A stretch of DNA of 64,000 bases from Pisaster brevispinus (lineage: Eukaryota > Echinodermata > Asteroidea > Forcipulatida > Asteriidae). Both the position numbers and the translations under genes were made by a program. Every line of letters starts with the position of its first letter. Position 1 is the stretch's first letter. Location of the stretch: positions 1 through 64,000 of the forward strand of contig JAMKCF010000040.1 in the NCBI GenBank assembly GCA_023634235.1, given 5' to 3'. Positions 52,701 to 64,000 of the stretch are shown here, piece by piece. The notes under the pieces were generated by a model. It was not told where the DNA came from and searched no databases. It saw only the letters and a program-made list of their open reading frames with translations.

Positions 52701-55700
52701 CAGGGCAATATCGAATCTGCACAATTTTAGTACCACTGTAAAGCCCGTTTCAAGGGCTCCCTCTCCCGTGAGTTTGGGGTCGCTGACGATTCTGTAGGCG
52801 AGGCGAGCGGCCTGGATGTTAGGCCCACCCCTTAGAGAAATAGGAAAACAAAAACCAGGGGTAATGGCCCAAAATAAAAGTGCGGTGATTTTGGGAATAA
52901 GTCCCGATCTAGGAGGGCTAGAGAGATGATTTCTTTACCTGACTCTGCCTTAGGTATCCCTGCATCCGAAAATTAGACTTTTACGGCCGTTGCGGGCAGG
53001 CTTCACACCGGAAAAGACCAGCAAGCGGGGACACTCCGAAAGCCCCCCAAAACATCAACTTGATTTTGCTGTAAAAAACCACAAATACAAAATAAGGAGG
53101 GTCACATCACCCCCAGGGCAATATCGAATCTGCACAATTTTAGTACCACTGTAAAGCCCGTTTCAAGGGCTCCCTCTCCCGTGAGTTTGGGGTCGCTGAC
53201 GATTCTGTAGGCGAGGCGAGCGGCCTGGATGTTAGGCCTACCCCTAAGAAAAATTGAAAAAAAAAAAAAAAAAAAAAAAACCCAGAAGCAAGGTCGTGCC
53301 GGCAGGGGTCATGGCCCAAAATAAAAGTGCGGTGAATTTGGGAATAACTCCCGATCTAGGAGGGCTAGAGGGATGATTTTTTGGCCTGACTCTGCCTTAG
53401 GTATCCCTGCATCCGAAAATTAGACTTTTACGGCCGTTGCGGGCAGGCTTCACACCGGAAAAGACCAGCAAGCGGGGACACTCCGAAAGCCCCGCAAAAC
53501 ATCAACGTGATTTTGCTGTAAAAAGACACAAATACAAAATAAGGAGGGTCACATCACCCCCAGGGCAATATCGAATCTGCACAATTTTAGTACCACTGTA
53601 AAGCCCGTTTCAAGGGCTCCCTCTCCCGTGAGTTTGGGGTCGCTGACGATTCTGTAGGCGAGGCGAGCGGCCTGGATGTTAGGCCCACCCCTTAGAGAAA
53701 TAGGAAAACAAAAACCAGGGGTAATGGCCCAAAATAAAAGTGCGGTGATTTTGGGAATAAGTCCCGATCTAGGAGGGCTAGAGAGATGATTTCTTTACCT
53801 GACTCTGCCTTAGGTATCCCTGCATCCGAAAATTAGACTTTTACGGCCGTTGCGGGCAGGCTTCACACCGGAAAAGACCAGCAAGCGGGGACACTCCGAA
53901 AGCCCCCCAAAACATCAACTTGATTTTGCTGTAAAAAACCACAAATACAAAATAAGGAGGGTCACATCACCCCCAGGGCAATATCGAATCTGCACAATTT
54001 TAGTACCACTGTAAAGCCCGTTTCAAGGGCTCCCTCTCCCGTGAGTTTGGGGTTGCTGACGATTCTGTAGGCGAGGCGAGCGGCCTGGATGTTAGGCCTA
54101 CCCCTAAGAAAAATTGAAAAAAAAAAAAAAAAAAAAAACCCAGAAGCAAGGTCGTGCCGGCAGGGGTCATGGCCCAAAATAAAAGTGCGGTGAATTTGGG
54201 AATAACTCCCGATCTAGGAGGGCTAGAGGGATGATTTTTTGGCCTGACTCTGCCTTAGGTATCCCTGCATCCGAAAATTAGACTTTTACGGCCGTTGCGG
54301 GCAGGCTTCACACCGGAAAAGACCAGCAAGCGGGGACACTCCGAAAGCCCCGCAAAACATCAACGTGATTTTGCTGTAAAAAGACACAAATACAAAATAA
54401 GGAGGGTCACATCACCCCCAGGGCAATATCGAATCTGCACAATTTTAGTACCACTGTAAAGCCCGTTTCAAGGGCTCCCTCTCCCGTGAGTTTGGGGTCG
54501 CTGACGATTCTGTAGGCGAGGCGAGCGGCCTGGATGTTAGGCCCACCCCTTAGAGAAATAGGAAAACAAAAACCAGGGGTAATGGCCCAAAATAAAAGTG
54601 CGGTGATTTTGGGAATAAGTCCCGATCTAGGAGGGCTAGAGAGATGATTTCTTTACCTGACTCTGCCTTAGGTATCCCTGCATCCGAAAATTAGACTTTT
54701 ACGGCCGTTGCGGGCAGGCTTCACACCGGAAAAGACCAGCAAGCGGGGACACTCCGAAAGCCCCCCAAAACATCAACTTGATTTTGCTGTAAAAAACCAC
54801 AAATACAAAATAAGGAGGGTCACATCACCCCCAGGGCAATATCGAATCTGCACAATTTTAGTACCACTGTAAAGCCCGTTTCAAGGGCTCCCTCTCCCGT
54901 GAGTTTGGGGTCGCTGACGATTCTGTAGGCGAGGCGAGCGGCCTGGATGTTAGGCCTACCCCTAAGAAAAATTGAAAAAAAAAAAAAAAAAAAAAAAACC
55001 CAGAAGCAAGGTCGTGCCGGCAGGGGTCATGGCCCAAAATAAAAGTGCGGTGAATTTGGGAATAACTCCCGATCTAGGAGGGCTAGAGGGATGATTTTTT
55101 GGCCTGACTCTGCCTTAGGTATCCCTGCATCCGAAAATTAGACTTTTACGGCCGTTGCGGGCAGGCTTCACACCGGAAAAGACCAGCAAGCGGGGACACT
55201 CCGAAAGCCCCGCAAAACATCAACGTGATTTTGCTGTAAAAAGACACAAATACAAAATAAGGAGGGTCACATCACCCCCAGGGCAATATCGAATCTGCAC
55301 AATTTTAGTACCACTGTAAAGCCCGTTTCAAGGGCTCCCTCTCCCGTGAGTTTGGGGTCGCTGACGATTCTGTAGGCGAGGCGAGCGGCCTGGATGTTAG
55401 GCCCACCCCTTAGAGAAATAGGAAAACAAAAACCAGGGGTAATGGCCCAAAATAAAAGTGCGGTGATTTTGGGAATAAGTCCCGATCTAGGAGGGCTAGA
55501 GAGATGATTTCTTTACCTGACTCTGCCTTAGGTATCCCTGCATCCGAAAATTAGACTTTTACGGCCGTTGCGGGCAGGCTTCACACCGGAAAAGACCAGC
55601 AAGCGGGGACACTCCGAAAGCCCCCCAAAACATCAACTTGATTTTGCTGTAAAAAACCACAAATACAAAATAAGGAGGGTCACATCACCCCCAGGGCAAT

Positions 55701-58700
55701 ATCGAATCTGCACAATTTTAGTACCACTGTAAAGCCCGTTTCAAGGGCTCCCTCTCCCGTGAGTTTGGGGTCGCTGACGATTCTGTAGGCGAGGCGAGCG
55801 GCCTGGATGTTAGGCCTACCCCTAAGAAAAATTGAAAAAAAACAAAAACAAAAAAAAACCCAGAAGCAAGGTCGTGCCGGCAGGGGTCATGGCCCAAAAT
55901 AAAAGTGCGGTGAATTTGGGAATAACTCCCGATCTAGGAGGGCTAGAGGGATGATTTTTTGGCCTGACTCTGCCTTAGGTATTCCTGCATCCGAAAATTA
56001 GACTTTTACGGCCGTTGCGGGCAGGCTTCACACCGGAAAAGACCAGCAAGCGGGGACACTCCGAAAGCCCCGCAAAACATCAACGTGATTTTGCTGTAAA
56101 AAGACACAAATACAAAATAAGGAGGGTCACATCACCCCCAGGGCAATATCGAATCTGCACAATTTTAGTACCACTGTAAAGCCCGTTTCAAGGGCTCCCT
56201 CTCCCGTGAGTTTGGGGTCGCTGACGATTCTGTAGGCGAGGCGAGCGGCCTGGATGTTAGGCCCACCCCTTAGAGAAATAGGAAAACAAAAACCAGGGGT
56301 AATGGCCCAAAATAAAAGTGCGGTGATTTTGGGAATAAGTCCCGATCTAGGAGGGCTAGAGAGATGATTTCTTTACCTGACTCTGCCTTAGGTATCCCTG
56401 CATCCGAAAATTAGACTTTTACGGCCGTTGCGGGCAGGCTTCACACCGGAAAAGACCAGCAAGCGGGGACACTCCGAAAGCCCCCCAAAACATCAACTTG
56501 ATTTTGCTGTAAAAAACCACAAATACAAAATAAGGAGGGTCACATCACCCCCAGGGCAATATCAAATCTGCACAATTTTAGTACCACTGTAAAGCCCGTT
56601 TCAAGGGCTCCCTCTCCCGTGAGTTTGGGGTTGCTGACGATTCTGTAGGCGAGGCGAGCGGCCTGGATGTTAGGCCTACCCCTAAGAAAAATTGAAAAAA
56701 AAAAAAAAAAAAAAAAAACCCAGAAGCAAGGTCGTGCCGGCAGGGGTCATGGCCCAAAATAAAAGTGCGGTGAATTTGGGAATAACTCCCGATCTAGGAG
56801 GGCTAGAGGGATGATTTTTTGGCCTGACTCTGCCTTAGGTATCCCTGCATCCGAAAATTAGACTTTTACGGCCGTTGCGGGCAGGCTTCACACCGGAAAA
56901 GACCAGCAAGCGGGGACACTCCGAAAGCCCCGCAAAACATCAACGTGATTTTGCTGTAAAAAGACACAAATACAAAATAAGGAGGGTCACATCACCCCCA
57001 GGGCAATATCGAATCTGCACAATTTTAGTACCACTGTAAAGCCCGTTTCAAGGGCTCCCTCTCCCGTGAGTTTGGGGTCGCTGACGATTCTGTAGGCGAG
57101 GCGAGCGGCCTGGATGTTAGGCCCACCCCTTAGAGAAATAGGAAAACAAAAACCAGGGGTAATGGCCCAAAATAAAAGTGCGGTGATTTTGGGAATAAGT
57201 CCCGATCTAGGAGGGCTAGAGAGATGATTTCTTTACCTGACTCTGCCTTAGGTATCCCTGCATCCGAAAATTAGACTTTTACGGCCGTTGCGGGCAGGCT
57301 TCACACCGGAAAAGACCAGCAAGCGGGGACACTCCGAAAGCCCCCCAAAACATCAACTTGATTTTGCTGTAAAAAACCACAAATACAAAATAAGGAGGGT
57401 CACATCACCCCCAGGGCAATATCGAATCTGCACAATTTTAGTACCACTGTAAAGCCCGTTTCAAGGGCTCCCTCTCCCGTGAGTTTGGGGTCGCTGACGA
57501 TTCTGTAGGCGAGGCGAGCGGCCTGGATGTTAGGCCTACCCCTAAGAAAAATTGAAAAAAAAAAAAAAAAAAAAAAACCCAGAAGCAAGGTCGTGCCGGC
57601 AGGGGTCATGGCCCAAAATAAAAGTGCGGTGAATTTGGGAATAACTCCCGATCTAGGAGGGCTAGAGGGATGATTTTTTGGCCTGACTCTGCCTTAGGTA
57701 TCCCTGCATCCGAAAATTAGACTTTTACGGCCGTTGCGGGCAGGCTTCACACCGGAAAAGACCAGCAAGCGGGGACACTCCGAAAGCCCCGCAAAACATC
57801 AACGTGATTTTGCTGTAAAAAGACACAAATACAAAATAAGGAGGGTCACATCACCCCCAGGGCAATATCGAATCTGCACAATTTTAGTACCACTGTAAAG
57901 CCCGTTTCAAGGGCTCCCTCTCCCGTGAGTTTGGGGTCGCTGACGATTCTGTAGGCGAGGCGAGCGGCCTGGATGTTAGGCCCACCCCTTAGAGAAATAG
58001 GAAAACAAAAACCAGGGGTAATGGCCCAAAATAAAAGTGCGGTGATTTTGGGAATAAGTCCCGATCTAGGAGGGCTAGAGAGATGATTTCTTTACCTGAC
58101 TCTGCCTTAGGTATCCCTGCATCCGAAAATTAGACTTTTACGGCCGTTGCGGGCAGGCTTCACACCGGAAAAGACCAGCAAGCGGGGACACTCCGAAAGC
58201 CCCCCAAAACATCAACTTGATTTTGCTGTAAAAAACCACAAATACAAAATAAGGAGGGTCACATCACCCCCAGGGCAATATCGAATCTGCACAATTTTAG
58301 TACCACTGTAAAGCCCGTTTCAAGGGCTCCCTCTCCCGTGAGTTTGGGGTCGCTGACGATTCTGTAGGCGAGGCGAGCGGCCTGGATGTTAGGCCTACCC
58401 CTAAGAAAAATTGAAAAAAAAAAAAAAAAAAAAAAAACCCAGAAGCAAGGTCGTGCCGGCAGGGGTCATGGCCCAAAATAAAAGTGCGGTGAATTTGGGA
58501 ATAACTCCCGATCTAGGAGGGCTAGAGGGATGATTTTTTGGCCTGACTCTGCCTTAGGTATCCCTGCATCCGAAAATTAGACTTTTACGGCCGTTGCGGG
58601 CAGGCTTCACACCGGAAAAGACCAGCAAGCGGGGACACTCCGAAAGCCCCGCAAAACATCAACGTGATTTTGCTGTAAAAAGACACAAATACAAAATAAG

Positions 58701-61700
58701 GAGGGTCACATCACCCCCAGGGCAATATCGAATCTGCACAATTTTAGTACCACTGTAAAGCCCGTTTCAAGGGCTCCCTCTCCCGTGAGTTTGGGGTCGC
58801 TGACGATTCTGTAGGCGAGGCGAGCGGCCTGGATGTTAGGCCCACCCCTTAGAGAAATAGGAAAACAAAAACCAGGGGTAATGGCCCAAAATAAAAGTGC
58901 GGTGATTTTGGGAATAAGTCCCGATCTAGGAGGGCTAGAGAGATGATTTCTTTACCTGACTCTGCCTTAGGTATCCCTGCATCCGAAAATTAGACTTTTA
59001 CGGCCGTTGCGGGCAGGCTTCACACCGGAAAAGACCAGCAAGCGGGGACACTCCGAAAGCCCCCCAAAACATCAACTTGATTTTGCTGTAAAAAACCACA
59101 AATACAAAATAAGGAGGGTCACATCACCCCCAGGGCAATATCGAATCTGCACAATTTTAGTACTACTGTAAAGCCCGTTTCAAGGGCTCCCTCTCCCGTG
59201 AGTTTGGGGTCGCTGACGATTCTGTAGGCGAGGCGAGCGGCCTGGATGTTAGGCCTACCCCTAAGAAAAATTGAAAAAAAAAAACAAAAAAAAAAAACCC
59301 AGAAGCAAGGTCGTGCCGGCAGGGGTCATGGCCCAAAATAAAAGTGCGGTGAATTTGGGAATAACTCCCGATCTAGGAGGGCTAGAGGGATGATTTTTTG
59401 GCCTGACTCTGCCTTAGGTATCCCTGCATCCGAAAATTAGACTTTTACGGCCGTTGCGGGCAGGCTTCACACCGGAAAAGACCAGCAAGCGGGGACACTC
59501 CGAAAGCCCCGCAAAACATCAACGTGATTTTGCTGTAAAAAGACACAAATACAAAATAAGGAGGGTCACATCACCCCCAGGGCAATATCGAATCTGCACA
59601 ATTTTAGTACCACTGTAAAGCCCGTTTCAAGGGCTCCCTCTCCCGTGAGTTTGGGGTCGCTGACGATTCTGTAGGCGAGGCGAGCGGCCTGGATGTTAGG
59701 CCCACCCCTTAGAGAAATAGGAAAACAAAAACCAGGGGTAATGGCCCAAAATAAAAGTGCGGTGATTTTGGGAATAAGTCCCGATCTAGGAGGGCTAGAG
59801 AGATGATTTCTTTACCTGACTCTGCCTTAGGTATCCCTGCATCCGAAAATTGGACTTTTACGGCCGTTGCGGGCAGGCTTCACACCGGAAAAGACCAGCA
59901 AGCGGGGACACTCCGAAAGCCCCCCAAAACATCAACTTGATTTTGATGTAAAAAACCACAAATACAAAATAAGGAGGGTCACATCACCCCCAGGGCAATA
60001 TCGAATCTGCACAATTTTAGTACCACTGTAAAGCCCGTTTCAAGGGCTCCCTCTCCCGTGAGTTTGGGGTCGCTGACGATTCTGTAGGCGAGGCGAGCGG
60101 CCTGGATGTTAGGCCTACCCCTAAGAAAAATTGAAAAAAAAAAAAAAAAAAAAAAAACCCAGAAGCAAGGTCGTGCCGGCAGGGGTCATGGCCCAAAATA
60201 AAAGTGCGGTGAATTTGGGAATAACTCCCGATCTAGGAGGGCTAGAGGGATGATTTTTTGGCCTGACTCTGCCTTAGGTATCCCTGCATCCGAAAATTAG
60301 ACTTTTACGGCCGTTGCGGGCAGGCTTCACACCGGAAAAGACCAGCAAGCGGGGACACTCCGAAAGCCCCGCAAAACATCAACGTGATTTTGCTGTAAAA
60401 AGACACAAATACAAAATAAGGAGGGTCACATCACCCCCAGGGCAATATCGAATCTGCACAATTTTAGTACCACTGTAAAGCCCGTTTCAAGGGCTCCCTC
60501 TCCCGTGAGTTTGGGGTCGCTGACGATTCTGTAGACGAGGCGAGCGGCCTGGATGTTAGGCCCACCCCTTAGAGAAATAGGAAAACAAAAACCAGGGGTA
60601 ATGGCCCAAAATAAAAGTGCGGTGATTTTGGGAATAAGTCCCGATCTAGGAGGGCTAGAGAGATGATTTCTTTACCTGACTCTGCCTTAGGTATCCCTGC
60701 ATCCGAAAATTAGACTTTTACGGCCGTTGCGGGCAGGCTTCACACCGGAAAAGACCAGCAAGCGGGGACACTCCGAAAGCCCCCCAAAACATCAACTTGA
60801 TTTTGCTGTAAAAAACCACAAATACAAAATAAGGAGGGTCACATCACCCCCAGGGCAATATCGAATCTGCACAATTTTAGTACCACTGTAAAGCCCGTTT
60901 CAAGGGCTCCCTCTCCCGTGAGTTTGGGGTCGCTGACGATTCTGTAGGCGAGGCGAGCGGCCTGGATGTTAGGCCTACCCCTAAGAAAAATTGAAAAAAA
61001 AAAAAAAAAAAAAAAAACCCAGAAGCAAGGTCGTGCCGGCAGGGGTCATGGCCCAAAATAAAAGTGCGGTGAATTTGGGAATAACTCCCGATCTAGGAGG
61101 GCTAGAGGGATGATTTTTTGGCCTGACTCTGCCTTAGGTATCCCTGCATCCGAAAATTAGACTTTTACGGCCGTTGCGGGCAGGCTTCACACCGGAAAAG
61201 ACCAGCAAGCGGGGACACTCCGAAAGCCCCGCAAAACATCAACGTGATTTTGCTGTAAAAAGACACAAATACAAAATAAGGAGGGTCACATCACCCCCAG
61301 GGCAATATCGAATCTGCACAATTTTAGTACCACTGTAAAGCCCGTTTCAAGGGCTCCCTCTCCCGTGAGTTTGGGGTCGCTGACGATTCTGTAGGCGAGG
61401 CGAGCGGCCTGGATGTTAGGCCCACCCCTTAGAGAAATAGGAAAACAAAAACCAGGGGTAATGGCCCAAAATAAAAGTGCGGTGATTTTGGGAATAAGTC
61501 CCGATCTAGGAGGGCTAGAGAGATGATTTCTTTACCTGACTCTGCCTTAGGTATCCCTGCATCCGAAAATTAGACTTTTACGGCCGTTGCGGGCAGGCTT
61601 CACACCGGAAAAGACCAGCAAGCGGGGACACTCCGAAAGCCCCCCAAAACATCAACTTGATTTTGCTGTAAAAAACCACAAATACAAAATAAGGAGGGTC

Positions 61701-63635
61701 ACATCACCCCCAGGGCAATATCGAATCTGCACAATTTTAGTACCACTGTAAAGCCCGTTTCAAGGGCTCCCTCTCCCGTGAGTTTGGGGTCGCTGACGAT
61801 TCTGTAGGCGAGGCGAGCGGCCTGGATGTTAGGCCTACCCCTAAGAAAAATTGAAAAAAAAAAAAAAAAAAAAAAAAACCAGAAGCAAGGTCGTGCCGGC
61901 AGGGGTCATGGCCCAAAATAAAAGTGCGGTGAATTTGGGAATAACTCCCGATCTAGGAGGGCTAGAGGGATGATTTTTTGGCCTGACTCTGCCTTAGGTA
62001 TCCCTGCATCCGAAAATTAGACTTTTACGGCCGTTGCGGGCAGGCTTCACACCGGAAAAGACCAGCAAGCGGGGACACTCCGAAAGCCCCGCAAAACATC
62101 AACGTGATTTTGCTGTAAAAAGACACAAATACAAAATAAGGAGGGTCACATCACCCCCAGGGCAATATCGAATCTGCACAATTTTAGTACCACTGTAAAG
62201 CCCGTTTCAAGGGCTCCCTCTCCCGTGAGTTTGGGGTCGCTGACGATTCTGTAGGCGAGGCGAGCGGCCTGGATGTTAGGCCCACCCCTTAGAGAAATAG
62301 GAAAACAAAAACCAGGGGTAATGGCCCAAAATAAAAGTGCGGTGATTTTGGGAATAAGTCCCGATCTAGGAGGGCTAGAGAGATGATTTCTTTACCTGAC
62401 TCTGCCTTAGGTATCCCTGCATCCGAAAATTAGACTTTTACGGCCGTTGCGGGCAGGCTTCACACCGGAAAAGACCAGCAAGCGGGGACACTCCGAAAGC
62501 CCCCCAAAACATCAACTTGATTTTGCTGTAAAAAACCACAAATACAAAATAAGGAGGGTCACATCACCCCCAGGGCAATATCGAATCTGCACAATTTTAG
62601 TACCACTGTAAAGCCCGTTTCAAGGGCTCCCTCTCCCGTGAGTTTGGGGTCGCTGACGATTCTGTAGGCGAGGCGAGCGGCCTGGATGTTAGGCCTACCC
62701 CTAAGAAAAATTGAAAAAAAAAAAAAAAAAAAAAAAACCCAGAAGCAAGGTCGTGCCGGCAGGGGTCATGGCCCAAAATAAAAGTGCGGTGAATTTGGGA
62801 ATAACTCCCGATCTAGGAGGGCTAGAGGGATGATTTTTTGGCCTGACTCTGCCTTAGGTATCCCTGCATCCGAAAATTAGACTTTTACGGCCGTTGCGGG
62901 CAGGCTTCACACCGGAAAAGACCAGCAAGCGGGGACACTCCGAAAGCCCCGCAAAACATCAACGTGATTTTGCTGTAAAAAGACACAAATACAAAATAAG
63001 GAGGGTCACATCACCCCCAGGGCAATATCGAATCTGCACAATTTTAGTACCACTGTAAAGCCCGTTTCAAGGGCTCCCTCTCCCGTGAGTTTGGGGTCGC
63101 TGACGATTCTGTAGGCGAGGCGAGCGGCCTGGATGTTAGGCCCACCCCTTAGAGAAATAGGAAAACAAAAACCAGGGGTAATGGCCCAAAATAAAAGTGC
63201 GGTGATTTTGGGAATAAGTCCCGATCTAGGAGGGCTAGAGAGATGATTTCTTTACCTGACTCTGCCTTAGGTATCCCTGCATCCGAAAATTAGACTTTTA
63301 CGGCCGTTGCGGGCAGGCTTCACACCGGAAAAGACCAGCAAGCGGGGACACTCCGAAAGCCCCCCAAAACATCAACTTGATTTTGCTGTAAAAAACCACA
63401 AATACAAAATAAGGAGGGTCACATCACCCCCAGGGCAATATCGAATCTGCACAATTTTAGTACCACTGTAAAGCCCGTTTCAAGGGCTCCCTCTCCCGTG
63501 AGTTTGGGGTCGCTGACGATTCTGTAGGCGAGGCGAGCGGCCTGGATGTTAGGCCTACCCCTAAGAAAAATTGAAAAAAAAAAAAAAAAAAAAAAAACCC
63601 CAGAAGCAAGGTCGTGCCGGCAGGGGTCATGGCCC
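19777..63635. repeat. Regular block 3: 51 A-B dimers
   Basis: The alternation is unbroken from 19777 (first dimer) to 62775 (last dimer); intermediate starts include 30099, 40420, 50739 and 60195. Lengths are 858-861 bp. Substitutions noted: T20510, T27410, G32420, T33355, T39649, T43450, G46305, T54054, T55983, A56564, T56632, T59164, G59852, A59946 and A60535. The last B has an extra C after its A-run (63598-63601). The B copies in dimers starting at 23218, 25799, 28379, 36118 and 61055 have two Cs after the A-run. No gene or unique insert is seen in this 44 kb. Confidence 0.95.
30909..31767 (+). repeat. Two adjacent B copies with C-interrupted poly-A
   Basis: The B ending at 30958 has Cs at 30909 and 30917 in its A-run, and the next B has a C at 31767. 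Other isolated interrupted copies have a C at 43810, at 46387, at 55843 and 55849 (double), and at 59285. Confidence 0.85.
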
Positions 63636-64000
63636 AAAATAAAAGTGCGGTGAATTTGGGAATAACTCCCGATCTAGGAGGGCTAGAGGGATGATTTTTT
63701 GGCCTGACTCTGCCTTAGGTATCCCTGCATCCGAAAATTAGACTTTTACGGCCGTTGCGGGCAGGCTTCACACCGGAAAAGACCAGCAAGCGGGGACACT
63801 CCGAAAGCCCCGCAAAACATCAACGTGATTTTGCTGTAAAAAGACACAAATACAAAATAAGGAGGGTCACATCACCCCCAGGGCAATATCGAATCTGCAC
63901 AATTTTAGTACCACTGTAAAGCCCGTTTCAAGGGCTCCCTCTCCCGTGAGTTTGGGGTCGCTGACGATTCTGTAGGCGAGGCGAGCGGCCTGGATGTTAG
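63636..64000 (+). repeat. Partial monomer A cut by window edge
   Basis: The first 365 bp of an A monomer with A-type bases at offsets 19-209. It is truncated by the window before its tail, so the array continues to the right. Confidence 0.95.

Larger units (their letters stand above)
1..64000. repeat. Dimeric higher-order satellite array, about 860 bp period, filling the window
   Basis: The same approximately 860 bp unit recurs head to tail from the first base to the last, always in one orientation, with no unique sequence between copies. Each unit is a 413 bp monomer A followed by a 445-449 bp monomer B. I count 71 regular dimers, six irregular monomer-level units and a terminal partial A. 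Regular dimers measure 858-862 bp, and nearly all length change sits in the poly-A run of B. Both ends are cut by the window, so the full array is longer. Tandem, homogeneous and gene-free sequence of this size is known for eukaryotic satellite DNA. The family is not one I recognise, and I see no transposase, reverse transcriptase or other coding remnant. Confidence 0.98.

Noticed and set aside
1..64000. CRISPR array
   Set aside because: The repeats are hundreds of bases long, adjoin directly and have no unique spacers.
1..64000. tRNA, rRNA, insertion sequences, phage or bacterial operons
   Set aside because: I saw no such sequence in either monomer on either strand, and there is no sequence in the window outside the monomers.

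Overview
The whole 64 kb window is one uninterrupted, head-to-tail satellite DNA array. I find no credible protein-coding gene, RNA gene, transposon or unique sequence in it. The repeat is a dimer (a two-monomer higher-order repeat) of about 860 bp, made of monomer A (413 bp) and monomer B (445-449 bp). All units share one orientation. I set the monomer start at AAAATAAAAG, which happens to be base 1. The array holds 71 regular A-B dimers, six irregular or chimeric monomer-level units, and a partial A that runs off the right edge; it also continues off the left edge. Arrays of this size and homogeneity are typical of eukaryotic (peri)centromeric, subtelomeric or heterochromatic satellite DNA. 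I do not recognise the family, so I cannot name the organism; vertebrate is only a weak guess.

Layout: 1-12041 holds 14 regular dimers. 12042-14168 is a scrambled stretch of five monomers with A/B chimeras and no poly-A tract until its last monomer. 14169-19329 holds six regular dimers. 19330-19776 is one A-body/B-tail chimera. 19777-63635 holds 51 regular dimers. 63636-64000 is the first 365 bp of another A.

A and B match over their first 368 bp except at 10 positions. Those positions lie in two clusters (offsets 19-67 and 177-209), separated by identical tracts of 105 bp (72-176) and 158-159 bp (210-368). The 3' tails differ strongly. The B tail carries a 22-26 nt poly-A run followed by a GC-rich stretch of about 20 bp. 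The A tail has only a short interrupted A-rich stretch and lacks the 20 bp. Dimers are nearly identical to each other: by eye I found about two dozen single-base changes outside the poly-A tract in 64 kb. Most variation is in poly-A length and in C interruptions of that tract.

The informative content is the array's recombination history: chimeric monomers whose switch points fall in the A/B-identical tracts, one out-of-register junction, a likely multi-dimer block duplication at an offset of about 31.8 kb, and local patches of homogenisation. No protein function can be assigned to the window. Variant calls were made by eye and may be incomplete.
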